Below are positions 37,719 through 48,994 of a stretch of DNA of 64,000 nt, one piece after another. This DNA is from Medicago truncatula (taxonomy: Eukaryota > Streptophyta > Magnoliopsida > Fabales > Fabaceae), in NCBI RefSeq assembly GCF_003473485.1, contig NC_053045.1, forward strand, positions 62,559,994-62,623,993, read 5' to 3'. The notes beneath the pieces were generated by a model that was not told the origin of the DNA, did not search any database, and was given only the letters and a program-made list of their open reading frames with translations. Both the position numbers and the translations under genes were made by a program. Every line of letters begins with the position of its first letter. Positions within the stretch are counted from its first letter, which is position 1.

Positions 37719-40700
37719 TGATTTTTAGAGCAAAAGGAAGATTAATTCATATCATCCAAAATCAAAGAGTACAAAGTAGTTGTTACATGATAGAAAATAT
37801 GGGGGCTAGGATGTGATAAGGAAGCTCTAGCAATACTATGACCAACCTTATTAGCTTGCCTCCGAATAAACGACACTACAAAGTTGGGATTGCTATTTAA
37901 GAAACTTCTACATTGAACAATAAGATCACCAAGCTCATTATGAGGTGTTTCATGTGATTTGATGATCTCAACCAGAGTCTTACTATCTGTTTCAAATAGA
38001 ACCGCGTGCATTCCATTTGTTGTAGCCATTTTTAGAGATTCTAGCAAAGAAATGGCCTCTGCTTCTAAAACGGTGGTAGAGGAATGTAAGAAATCTGATT
38101 TACTAATCAACATCTGTCCCAAATGGTCTCGAAAGCATATTTCGTAACCTACCGTGAAGTTATTGTGAAAGGTTGCAGCGTCAACATTGCACTTTGTCAT
38201 ACCTACTGGTGGCTTAGTCCAAGAAGATAAACATGGCATACTATGAACTTGTTTTTTGGCCCTATGCATGCAACTCCACTCTTGAAGGGTATCTCTTGCG
38301 CGAGAAATTGTGAAAACCGACGATGTGTCCAAGGCATCCCATATTTTAAAATTACGGCTTTTCCAAAGGCTCCAAAGAAGCATAGCAGCTGATTGTTGTT
38401 GTGTAAGTGATAACCTGCGGAGAAATTCAAACAACAACGTTGTGAAATCGTTTGCCGTCTATAGCAGCTCGCGGACCAGATTGCCAAGGCCGAGGAAATC
38501 CAAGCACACTGTGGCCTTTGAGCATACAAAAAATGTATGCATATGGGTTTCTGCTAGAGCGTCGCAAGTTACACAAGAATCATCACAATGAATACCGCGA
38601 GTAATGAGGTTTGTGCGTGTTGGAAGGCATTGGTGAGCGAGACGCCAAAGGAAAGATCGGACACGATGATGGATCTGTAAGTTCCAAAGAGTCATCCAAG
38701 AATTATTTGCATTATGTGTTGTTGATGAATGGAATAGGTCAATGCACACACGATATGCAGATTTTACAGAATAATGCCCATCATTAGTAGCTTTCCAAAT
38801 TCTGATATCCTCACGCTTGGGGGGATATAGGGGGATTGAGAGTACAACTGCAACATCAACAGGGGATAGTAAAGAGTGCAGTAACATACTGTTCAAGGAA
38901 TTCATGTCAGAGTTCATAAGGGAATTTACCGTAACATCCTCATATTGAGGGGGTGGAGGTGTTAACAGTTTGCAAGACGGGAGATCGCATATCCAAGGCA
39001 TACTCCACATATTAATTTTTGAGCCATCACCGATCTTCCATCTATGCCCCAAGGTAAGCAGAGATTGGGCACTCCATAGACTCCTTCAAGTGTAGCTTGG
39101 ATTGTGACCAAGACGTGCTTCCAAGAAATCCCGCCTCGGGAAGTATTTGGCTTTGAGAGTATGAGCGAGTAAGGAGTTTGAGTCGTGCATGAGTTTCCAA
39201 CCTTGTTTACCAAGCATTGAAAGATTGAATGCTTCCATGTTACGAAAGCCAAGGCCACCAAGACTTTTATGTAAAGTGAGTTTTCCCCACGTTAATACCG
39301 CGTCTACCATTTTTCTTTGAACCCCAGTAAAATGAATTCATCATCCTGTCCATTTCTTCACATAAAGAAGTCGGAATGAGGAAAGCACCCATACAATAAG
39401 AGGGTATAGCTTGTGCCACGGATTTGATCAAGACTTCTTTTCCTGCACGTGATAGGGAGCGAGCACTCCAAGACTGACAGTTTTTCCAGATGCGGTCTTT
39501 TAAGTAAGAGAATATTGCCTTCTTACTTCGACCTATCATTGATGGGAGGCCTAGATATTTACCGCTTCCAATTTCCGCAAGTACACCAAGGAGAGATGTG
39601 ATATCAGCCACGGTTTCATGGTGAGTATTAGAGCTGAATGCAATAGCCGATTCACCATAATTTATTGCTTGCCCGGATGCATGCTCATAATGAGAGAGTT
39701 TCCTTGAGATGTTGCACTTCAGCCATTGTTGCTTTACAAAATAAAAAAACTGTCATCTGTAAATAATAAGTGACTGATAGGCGGGGCTGTGCGACAGATA
39801 CGAGTGCCGTGTATCTTGCCTCTTAACTCGCTGTTTTTTTATGGATGCTGATAATCCTTCTACACAAAGAATGTATAGATATGGTGAGAGTGGGCAGCCT
39901 TGATGGAGACCTCGTTCGGGAGTGATAGGGCCAATGCGGTCGCCGTTGAAAATGACGTGATATTCAACGGAGGTGATGCACATCATCATCCAGGAAGTCC
40001 ACTGTGAACTGAACCCCATTTTAAATAAAATAGCTTTGAGGTACGACCAATTTACACTATCGAATGCCTTGGATATGTCAAGTTTGAGAGCCACCTCACC
40101 TATTTTTTCTTTTGTTTTGCAGCGCATATGATGAAGAACTTCGAATGCTGTTAGCGCATTATCCATGATTGAGCGAGAATGCACAAAGGCTGCCTGTTCT
40201 TGGGAAATCCATTTGTTAATAAGTGGACGAAGACGATTGACCAGGACCTTAGAAACGATCTTGTATAACACATTGCAGAGAGAAATAGGTCGAAGGTCCC
40301 GCATGGATTCCAGATTATCACCCTTTGGTGCAAGCACTATGTTTGTAGCATTTAAATCTGGGGGTAGATAACTCGAAGTCTCAAAGCTAACCAAGACGAG
40401 GCAGAAGAGAATATTTCATCACCGATATCTTTCCAAAATCTGTGGTAGAAAATCGGGTTAAGGCCGTCTGGCCCAGGTGATTTATCCGAATGCATGTTAA
40501 AAATAGCTTCCTTGAATTCCTGCTTAGTGAACGGTTGAGTGAGCATGGAATTATCTTCGTCAGATATCCTTGGCTGAACACAAGATATAATAGGATGAAG
40601 ATCACCTTGTTGTGCTCGAAATAGAGAGGTGAAGTAATTATGAACGAGAGTGCAGAAGTCTTCATGTGATGTAACCCAATTACCAGAATTGTCACGAAGC

Positions 40701-41353
40701 TTCTTTACCATATTTTTACTTTTCCTGGCTAACGCTGAAGCATGAAAAAAGTTGTTGTTTGTGTCCCCGTCTGCGAGCCAAAATATTTTTGAACGTTGCT
40801 TCCTGGAGCAATAAAGAAGCTAATTTATTCTGCATAGTGGCTAGCCGCGGATCGCTTGCGTCGTCCGAAGAATTCCATAAATCTTCAATTTCTGAACGTT
40901 GTTTATTAATCGGCTGCCTGAAATTTGGCGTGATATTTCTGCTCCAAGAGGAAATGTCTTCAATACAGTGATTGAGTTTGGTGAGAATATTTGACGGAGG
41001 ATAATAGGCCCAGTTGCTCTTCACCAATTGATTGGGTTCTGTTTTTAATAGCCAAGAATTATTAAACTGAAAACTACGGTGAGTTTGCCTCCACGGTATA
41101 GAATTAAGCTGTAGGAGAAGAGGAGTGTGGTCAGATATAGAGGCCACCAAGGTCTGGAGGGCAGAGTTTGGATAAAGTGTTTGCCAGGAAGATGTGACTA
41201 GAGCACGGTCAATGCGAGTTTCCTTGGAGGAGGGCGTGCCGATGCTCTTGAACCATGTGAATTGGCAACCATGAAGAGGCATATCAAATAAGTTGCAGTC
41301 TTTTACAACATCTTGGAATCCTCTAATGAGCCACGAAGGACGGTCTGGACCAC
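37719..41353 (-). mobile_element. L1-type LINE with RNase H, 5'-truncated and decayed
   Basis: ORF2 domains run in order on the minus strand. The endonuclease C-terminal part is at about 41350-41100 (RPSWLIRGFQDV, CQFTWFKS, SDHTPLLL). Reverse transcriptase spans about 40710-39750 (KSPGPDGLNPIFY, LRPISLCNVLYKIVSKVL, LDISKAFDSVNW, GLHQGCPLSPYLY and a FTDDS motif where FADD is usual). The zf-RVT region is at about 38760-38530 (SFLWRLAHQCLPTRTNL, then Cys/His residues). An RNase H domain is at about 38240-37790 (CNVDAATF, EAEAISLLESL, FETDSKTLVEII). The frame is broken by several stops and frameshifts, for example between 40711 and 40716, near 39750 and near 38450. The N-terminal endonuclease and ORF1 are absent. 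CTCTACGATT occurs on both sides (37709-37718 and 41354-41363) as a likely target duplication. Confidence 0.9.
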
Positions 41354-41388
41354 CTCTACGATTAATAATAGGTTTTATCTAGATTCCC

Positions 41389-41536
41389 TATGAAGAATGG
41401 TGGGTAATTTACCCACCGACCAATGAAAATGAGCAATTTGTTGGTGGGGTCAAGATAGTTCATAGATACCACTTAAAAATGTGCTTATGTGACTAATGTC
41501 TATTGGTTGGGGTAAATTACCCACGATTCTTCCATG
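41389..41536. mobile_element. Short MITE just upstream of SKIP1
   Basis: Left end ATGAAGAATGGTGGGTAATT with TACCCACCGACCAATGA. The right end is its near inverse (TATTGGTTGGGGTAAATTAC, CCACGATTCTTCCAT). The inverted repeats are about 35 bases, leaving a loop of some 75. It ends about 150 bases before the SKIP1 start codon. Confidence 0.65.
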
Positions 41537-41683
41537 GTACACTAGTTGTCACCGACCAATTTGATATTTTATACTATATGAAACTCTACAAAAAAAACCG
41601 TGCATCGCACGTGTTGGAGTCTAAAAATTATCTATTACAATGGACGCAGTTCCGTCTAAATCCAAACAATAGAAGGAACAAAA

Positions 41684-43281
41684 ATGGAAGTAGAAAGCGA
41701 AGCCGAGTGGGGCGAGTTGACTCGTGAGTGCCTCATCAACATCCTATCTCGACTCAGCTTTGAAGATCAATGGCGCGGTTCGTTGCTTGTTTGCAAATCA
41801 TGGTTCAACGCCTTCAAGGAAGAACCATCTCTTCACTCTGTATTCAACCTCGATCCTTACTTCGACAAGCCACTCGAATCACCTCGCTGGTGGACCCTCC
41901 AATTCGAATCTCAAATTGATTCCATGCTTCGTTCTATCGTTCAATGGACTCATATCTTCCTCACCCAGATTCGTATTCGACACTGCTCTGATCGCTCTCT
42001 CGCTCTTGTTGCCCAAAGGTTCAAACTTTCTTCCAAATTTCAAATTACAAATTATCGGGTCTGCAATTTTCTTAATTAATAGGTTTTCACTTTGAAATTG
42101 GGTTCCCTTTCATAGCATTACAACTGTATGCTTTGTCTTGGAGGAGGTAAAATTGAATCAATAGAGGTAGAATTGATTTTGATATGTTTGAATGTATTCA
42201 AACATAAGGGCCCGTTTGTTAAAGATTAAAAAAAAGAGATTTTTTCTTTGTATTTCTAAAAATGAGTTATTATGAATGAGTTCATTCAAAGGAATTCTTT
42301 TTCGATCGCGAATATAGGGCCTGTTTAGATAGTCAGCTTATTTGCAGCTTATATCACAAGCGCTTATGTATAAGCTTGCATAAGCTACTTTTGTAGCAGC
42401 AGATAAAATAACACTAAATTGTTTATATATGTTATAAGTTGTTTTTATAATCTATATTGGAGAACTTATGAAAATAACTTGAAAAAAGCTTATGAAAATT
42501 GTCATAAGCTGTTTTCCTAAGTTCTCCCAAGCAGTCTCACAAAACTTATGCCAGTAGATAAGCTCAAATAAGCCAATCCAAACAGGCATAATACTGAAAC
42601 ATTTAGCATGTAAGTAGTGATGTACATCATCTGATGCTTCACGTTGCTTTGTTTTGTTTTTTCGACTTTGGGTTGGTTTGAACTTAAATAATTCAACTGC
42701 ATTTCAGATGTCCAAATCTTGAGGTGTTGTCAATCAGAAGCTGCCCTCGTGTTACTGATGATTCTATGTCTAAAATTGCTACTGGGTGTCCAAATTTAAG
42801 GGAATTGGATATCAGCTATTGTTATGAGATAACTCATGAGTCGTTGGTGCTGATTGGAAGAAATTGCTCCAACATTAAAGTTCTCAAGAGAAATCTCATG
42901 AATTGGCTTGATCCATCCCAGCACGTAGGGATTGTTCCCGATGATTATCTAAATGCTTGTCCGCAAGATGGAGATTCTGAAGCTGCTGCTATTGCTAATT
43001 CTATGCCTCATCTAGAGGGGCTAGAGATTAGGTTCTCCAAGTTAACGGCCAAAGGCCTCAATTCCATATGTCAGGGGTGTCCTAACCTTGAGTTCTTGGA
43101 TTTGTCTGGGTGTGCTAACTTAACTAGTCGAGACATTGCAAAAGCCTCATCCAGTTTGTCGCACTTGAAAGACATTAAAAAGCCAAATTTCTACATTCCA
43201 AGGTCTGTCTTTCACACTGAAAGGTATGGACATTGGAGTCTATATGATGAGAGGTTTCAAACCGATGTTTTCAGAATCTGA
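41684..43281 (+). CDS. SKIP1: F-box protein SKIP1
   Basis: Substrate-recognition subunit of an SCF E3 ubiquitin ligase; the family binds ASK1-type SKP1 proteins and carries a short leucine-rich-repeat region for targets, which are not known. Two exons, 41684-42018 and 42708-43281, with the Arg codon split AG|A; 302 aa against about 300 in the Arabidopsis protein. The F-box covers about residues 8-50 (WGELTRECLINILSRLSFED, then VCKSWFNAF). Cys-containing LRRs follow (CPNLEVLSIRSCPRVTDDSM, GCPNLRELDISYCYEITHES, GCPNLEFLDLSGCANL). The 689-base intron holds a MITE. A longer alternative reading past 42018 into the intron reaches an early stop and is rejected because exon 2 continues the homology exactly. 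A broken inverted copy lies at 45.8-46.8 kb. Confidence 0.93.
42317..42590. mobile_element. PIF/Harbinger-like MITE in the SKIP1 intron
   Basis: The left end GCCTGTTTAGATAGTCAGCT and right end TAAGCCAATCCAAACAGGC are imperfect inverse copies. The interior has CTTATGTATAAGCTTGCATA-type words shared with the 29-kb element. ATA flanks both ends, which fits a 3-bp TWA-like target. Confidence 0.6.
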
Positions 43282-45774
43282 CCGTTAATAAGAAGATTAT
43301 CCAATATGAATAGTGTGAGTCCACCACCCCATCTTCTTTCTACTAGTCTGTGCAGATCTTAATTGCATTTCTATGGTTATTGATCCACACAAACATATCT
43401 TATAGAAGTTGTGATCTTTGTCTTTGTAATTCATATTCTATGTTGTTTGTTTTCCTTGTATCTGTAATGTATATGTGTAAAAGATCATTGTCTCAAGTCC
43501 ATAATGGATTTACCTAATAATATTCCAATTAGTTCTCTTTGCTTTGACTGTTGCATTACTTCTTATATGTTCTCGGTAGCAATCTTCCATAAAAATTGTT
43601 TACAGTTCTTAAATTTTATGCTTTACTTTTTTGTATCTTTCTTATATAGAGAAAGCCTCAGGTTGTGACTTTTACGCTTATGGCCTTGTATGAATTAACT
43701 ACTGCTAGAACATAAGTTGGCTGTCAATGAATGGGTAGTTGTTGAATTATTTGCTAGTATCATTGAGGCGAGTGGTGATTGTGAAGTTTAAGATCAGGGT
43801 CACTTTTTTATTAAGGTTGCTAGCCAGCTTCGTTTGATTTCTTCGTAGACAAAGTGATGTATCCAGACAATGAAAGCATGGTTGTCAAACTCCAGAGTTA
43901 ACTTATAGAATTGTAATAGATCAACGTGCTTACAATACAGAGTCATTTTTGGGTAACCTCAGGTAGATTCAAAGAATAGCAAGTTCCAAAATGATTGAAT
44001 GAGTCTACGATATGATGGTTATTTTCCCTCACATGTGGATCATTGTTTATGTTAAACAATAATAAAAAAAATGCAACACTTGTCACTTGAATGACGAGGC
44101 TTTGTAGTGCACAACACATTTGTGTCACAATTGTAGCACTGAACTCTACATATGTATGTAACATCTCAATGTTAACCCATCTACAAAGGAAGTGAAACAT
44201 TGTCGTACTGAGTCTCTACCCTGTAGCTTAAAGCATGAAGAAAGCTATGATACGAGCTAGAAAATACGAACAAAACTACGGTCGCTAGTTTGCAATGAAT
44301 CTAACAGGTCAACAAAGTGAACGGAACCCAACTTTGATGAGCTAAAACCTAGTTCTACTGGTTTGAATCCGACTCCAACAAGAGGAACCTAGTCCCATCT
44401 TTAATTTAGTAATTTAGAACTTTGTGATTTGTCAATTTGTCCATGGGTTTTGAACTGTCTTATGCTCTTTTTGTCCTTCACTCTGTCAAGCTGTGAACTT
44501 ATGGTGTGATTTTGCATATCAAATTTGAACAGGTCTGCTATGTTTGTGCGTCTGCTTTGTTTGTCCTGGAGCATCTATGAAGTCCGTTGAATTTATTATT
44601 TGCTTACAAAATATTTAATTTTGTCATGGTGGTTTACTTTATCACTAAGTCAGAATTTTGAATATTTACTATGCATATGTGTAATGTGATAACAGAAGAA
44701 CAGAAGAAAAATTGCAATACTAATAAGAATCAAGCAATTAAATGGAGTATTGCTTGTCCATTGATTTCATTCAATTCACTTAACATAAAGATACTGGAAA
44801 TGGCTAACAAGCTAATACAATGAACAGAAAGATAAAGGTAAATTAGAGAGAATAAGGAAAGAGAGAGAAAATGATATCACACATAAAATGCACACCACAT
44901 TCATTGTACTACCACCGCTTAATATCCCTTCATTTACTAGCAAACTGGGACCACATTGGATGATTCCCTTTGGATACGGTTGCTACGTCTCAACCCCTTC
45001 TTATTTGCCATGTCATCATCATTTGCACCACTTTTATCAATTGGGCATTCCACACTCATAACAATATGGTATTAAGTTGTGTTTAGATATTGTAATGATT
45101 CCCTCAAAAAAAGATATTGTAATGATGGATGTATAAGAAGTTATTTTTGTACTAAGTAAACTCTTTCAACTCTAGAGTGAAGTCTATGAAAATTCCACGA
45201 GTTTATGTATGCTATCGAGTTTGACAGTCATGGATATAAAGATTGAGTCAAGAAAAAAATCCATCATTTGCAATATTTATACACACTGTGGAAACCTTAA
45301 TGAGAGGTAAGCTTAAAAATGCAGTTATATTATATAGATAGATAAAATATAGAAGCCAAGTGTAAGTTAGGGATGAACAGTCATATAATTGGAATTCAAA
45401 AGAAGCAAGTTACTAAAAGCAATGTGATAAATATATTCCTAAATGCCGCCGCTATAAACAAGCAAGTTAAGATGGTAAAGTATACCTTTTTGACATTTAG
45501 TAGGAAGTTTTAATCTTAACTCATTTGATTTGATTGGGAAATTTGCTTGTACATTTTAGGTGTGAGAGTTTAAGTGAGCTAACATTTATTTCCTAAGCTT
45601 ATAAACAAAGATGTAAGCATAGACTTTTGATATATCTAAGTTACAAAAAGAGCCTAAATGTGAACAATTTTGAACTTCTCACTCACTGTTTTTTTTCAAG
45701 AACAATAAGAAGTAATGCAACAGCCAAAACAAAGAGAAGTAATCAAGTATTATTAGAATGCTAGGTCCAAACGT
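43282..45774. other. Intergenic between SKIP1 and its inverted pseudogene
   Basis: The first 200-300 bases are SKIP1 3' UTR. The remainder is AT-rich with no gene or clear transposon that I can support. Confidence 0.55.
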
Positions 45775-46841
45775 GGCTTTTTAATGTTTTTCAAGTGCAA
45801 CAAACTTGACGATGCATTGTCAATGTCTTGACTAGTTAATTTAGCAGTAGAACTCGAGGTTAGGACACCCTTGACATATCAAATTGAGGCCTTTAACAGA
45901 TAACTTAGGGTATCTAATCTCTAACCACTCTAGATGAGGCATAGAATTAGCAATAGCAGCAGCTTCAGAATCTCCATCTTGCGGAGAAACATTTAGCAAA
46001 CGAGCTGGAACAACATCTACGTGTTGGGTTGGATGAAGCCGATTTCTCTTGAGACCTTTTAAGGTTGGGGCAATTTCTTCCGATCACCACCAATGACTCC
46101 TGAGTTATCATATAACAATAGCCGATGTCCAATTCTCTTAAATTTGGACATCCAAAAGCAATCATTGAGATAGACGAATCAGTAATGCGAAGGGAGCTTC
46201 TGATTGACAATATCTCAAGATTTGAACATCTGAAATACAGTTGGAATTATGTTCAAACCATAGAAGAAGAAAAAAAAAAAGCAAAACAAAGTGACTTGAG
46301 GCTTCAGATGATGTACATCACTACATACACATTACACATAGGCTAAATGCTCCAGCGTTATATAAAAAAGTGAGTTCAATGTAAAGTGATTTAACTTTGA
46401 CTACATTCACAATAAAAGTAAGTTGATATATAAAAGAATTTTAGAGTCAAAAACTTCATATTCTTGCTTTGAAGAAAGTTGGTACCTTTGGGCTACGAGA
46501 GTGAGAGAGCGATCAGAGCAGTGTTGAATGCGAATCTGAATGAGAAAGATATGAGTCCACTGAACGATAGATTGAAGCATGGAATCGATCTTGGACTCAA
46601 ATTGGAGGGTCCACTAGCGAGGTGATTCGAATTGGAAGGTCATCGGTAATTCAAGTGGTTTGGGGAAGTAAGGGTCGAGATTGAATAAAGAGTGAAGAGA
46701 AGGTTCTTCCTTAAAGGCACTGAACCATGATTTACATACAAGCATTGCACCGCGCCATTGATCTTCAACGGTGAGTCGAATGAAGATGTTGATGAGGCAA
46801 TCTCGAGATAACTCGCCCCATTTGGACTCTTTTTCTTCCAA
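45775..46841 (-). pseudogene. SKIP1-like pseudogene, inverted relative to SKIP1
   Basis: Exon 1 (46486-46841) starts MEEKESKWGELSRDCLIN and matches SKIP1 closely. It carries a small insertion duplicating the FQFES region (PMTFQFESPR), and the first of the two Trp codons of WWTLQFES is TAG near 46610. The splice donor AAAG|GTACC and the acceptor TTTCAG remain. Exon 2 begins at 46229 (IRSSLRITDSSISMI, GCPNLRELDIGYCY), shifts frame after NCPNLK near 46055, and later reads ICQGCPNLEFYC followed by a stop, with the LDLSGCANL segment lost near 45850. It is a non-processed copy, since the intron is present, and it is dead. The MITE of the SKIP1 intron is absent here. Confidence 0.88.
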
Positions 46842-48986
46842 TTTCTTTTGTTTTTTTTTTTATATGAACTTCCATTTCCTTTTGTCAAACATAATGGATA
46901 TGGATGTGAGTAATTTCCAAACTATCTCTTTACTTAGAACTGCCATAGTATAGTATCAACTAATAATGATATGAGTAATTGCTGTATCTTAGCTAGTATG
47001 CCCTCTCAAGAGCAAGTCACCATTTGTGACCTTGATCTTGGATGTGAGTTCATGATTTTCGCAGCAGTAAGCAGTTTGGTGAGTATATATGCAAGTTGGT
47101 CTGTTATGCATACATATGAATTCATTTTGGATTCCTCCATTTACTCACCATTCATTTAGAGTTATACTCCTATAAGGAATATATTTGTCTTTTAATCGTT
47201 TTTATAAATTTCTCTCTACTTATTTTTCTATTCATCCAAACAATACAAACTAAAGGAATTCACTTTAATTAGCACTTCTCACTAATGGAGTTCATCAATC
47301 TTCTAATTGTGTCTATCTCTCTCATAAATGAACAATAGTCTAGATGTGGGGTAAATGAATGGAATCTCAACTCAAGAAACACACAATTGATTATCTTGAA
47401 CTTGTTACTAAACAAATGTTAATCCACTAGTCCATATTTGCTCCATTTAGTCCTGTTCACTTCATATATGCAAAACATTGAGGACAATCCATATACACTT
47501 CTTCTCAAAAAATGGAGGACAATCCATATACACTTATTCTTCTCAATCGCCATTGAGGTAGGCATTTTTTACATGTAGCCGGTGGAGAGGCCAGTCTAAG
47601 TTAACAACAAGGGATAAGAGTATTCTCCTGATTGTGTTAAGCTTTGTAAAGTGAGTTCATAAAAACAAATTCCTTCCTCTTTGGAAGATCTAGACTCTAG
47701 AGCCTCTTGTACATTTTTTGGAATTTCGACACTAGATAACTATGAAGTAAATGCGTCAAAAGAGGAGACAAGCTTGATTAAGATACAAAATTAGATAAGG
47801 GGTACCTAGTACCCGTGCTCCAAACCTAGTCTAGCATGTCATTCAAGAATGGTTAATGATCTAGAGTTAATGAAACCCAATTGGGTCTTTAAATCATCAG
47901 GTTCAGTATAAAATGGACCTGTCAAAATATCGGTCCATGTTAGACCACTTTTGTCCACTGTTAGATTAAATTATTTTGCCAAAACTTATCATGGTCTACC
48001 CGCACCATATTAGATCTAATTCATAAACTCTCTCTCTCATCTCATTACTCTCTCTCTAGCACAACATGTTGTATCTCTCTCTCCCAGTGTGGCTGGCTTT
48101 TTTCGTACCCAGGAAGCTTTTGTTCCTTTTTTTGTTCCATCTCTTTGGGGTTTCTTTTTTATTTTCAATGACCCCATTTTTTTTATCGGTGTCTTCTGCA
48201 AGGAGAAGTCTTTGGGAATTGTTTGATAATGGTTTCTTGAAGGTTTTGTTAGCTATTTAATGGTAGATATATATCCATGCAAATTGTGGAGATAAATTGA
48301 TGCATTAAGATTTAAGATCTCCAATCTCAACCATGGATTGATTTTGCTATCAATATATATTTATTAAATCAATAACTTATCATTAAGAATAACATGGTGA
48401 AGTTGAAAGAAGAAAAAAAATGGTGAAATAACAATTTAATTAACTTAATTCTAGAATAACATGGTAAGAAAAAAAAAATGGTAAAATAATAATTTAATTA
48501 ACTTAATTATAAGTAGCTAGATATGCATTGAGGTATTTGTGATGTGTGTTTTTTTTTTGCCTTCTTCTAAATTTACAAATCTGAAAAATGATATATTTGT
48601 TTCATTTCGACTGATTTTCCCTTTGTTTTGTATTTTTTTTTTCCAGATTTTTAGTGTGATTCTTCCCCCCCCCCCCCCCTTTAGTTTTATTTTAGAGATG
48701 AAACTTGAAAGATTCATATATTTATTTTCTATTGTGGAAGTTAACTTTTCTCCCTTTATATCCTAAATAAATTCAACTGTAGAATTTCAATGTTGTTTGT
48801 TGAATAGATTTCCATAGCCACACATGAGCAGAAGGTTGCATTTTTATGTTGCTGGAAAACAGGTGAGAGAGAATACAAATGAGAGGGCAAAATAAGAGAA
48901 TATGTTTTGGTGTAGAGAGAACATCATAAGATCTATAAGTCTACTTTATCCAATGATTCTCACCATTTGTCCAGAATGGACCAATA
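46842..48986. other. Intergenic, no recognised gene
   Basis: Mostly AT-rich. A T-rich frame at 48066-48260 looks low-complexity. A 55-base near-repeat (ATTTAATTAACTTAATT) occurs at about 48433 and 48493. Confidence 0.55.
48665..48679. repeat. Poly-C run of 15
   Basis: Fifteen consecutive C in an otherwise T-rich stretch. It may vary in length or be an assembly-sensitive site. Confidence 0.85.
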
Positions 48987-48994
48987 CTTATAAG

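Noticed and set aside
41684-42079. SKIP1 exon 1 read through into the intron as a short stand-alone F-box protein
   Set aside because: A GT donor at 42019 and exon 2 at 42708 restore the family alignment exactly, so read-through is not the natural product.
48066-48260. Hydrophobic 64-aa ORF that could look like a small membrane protein
   Set aside because: Composition follows the T-rich DNA; no family resemblance and no transcript signals beyond the ATG.
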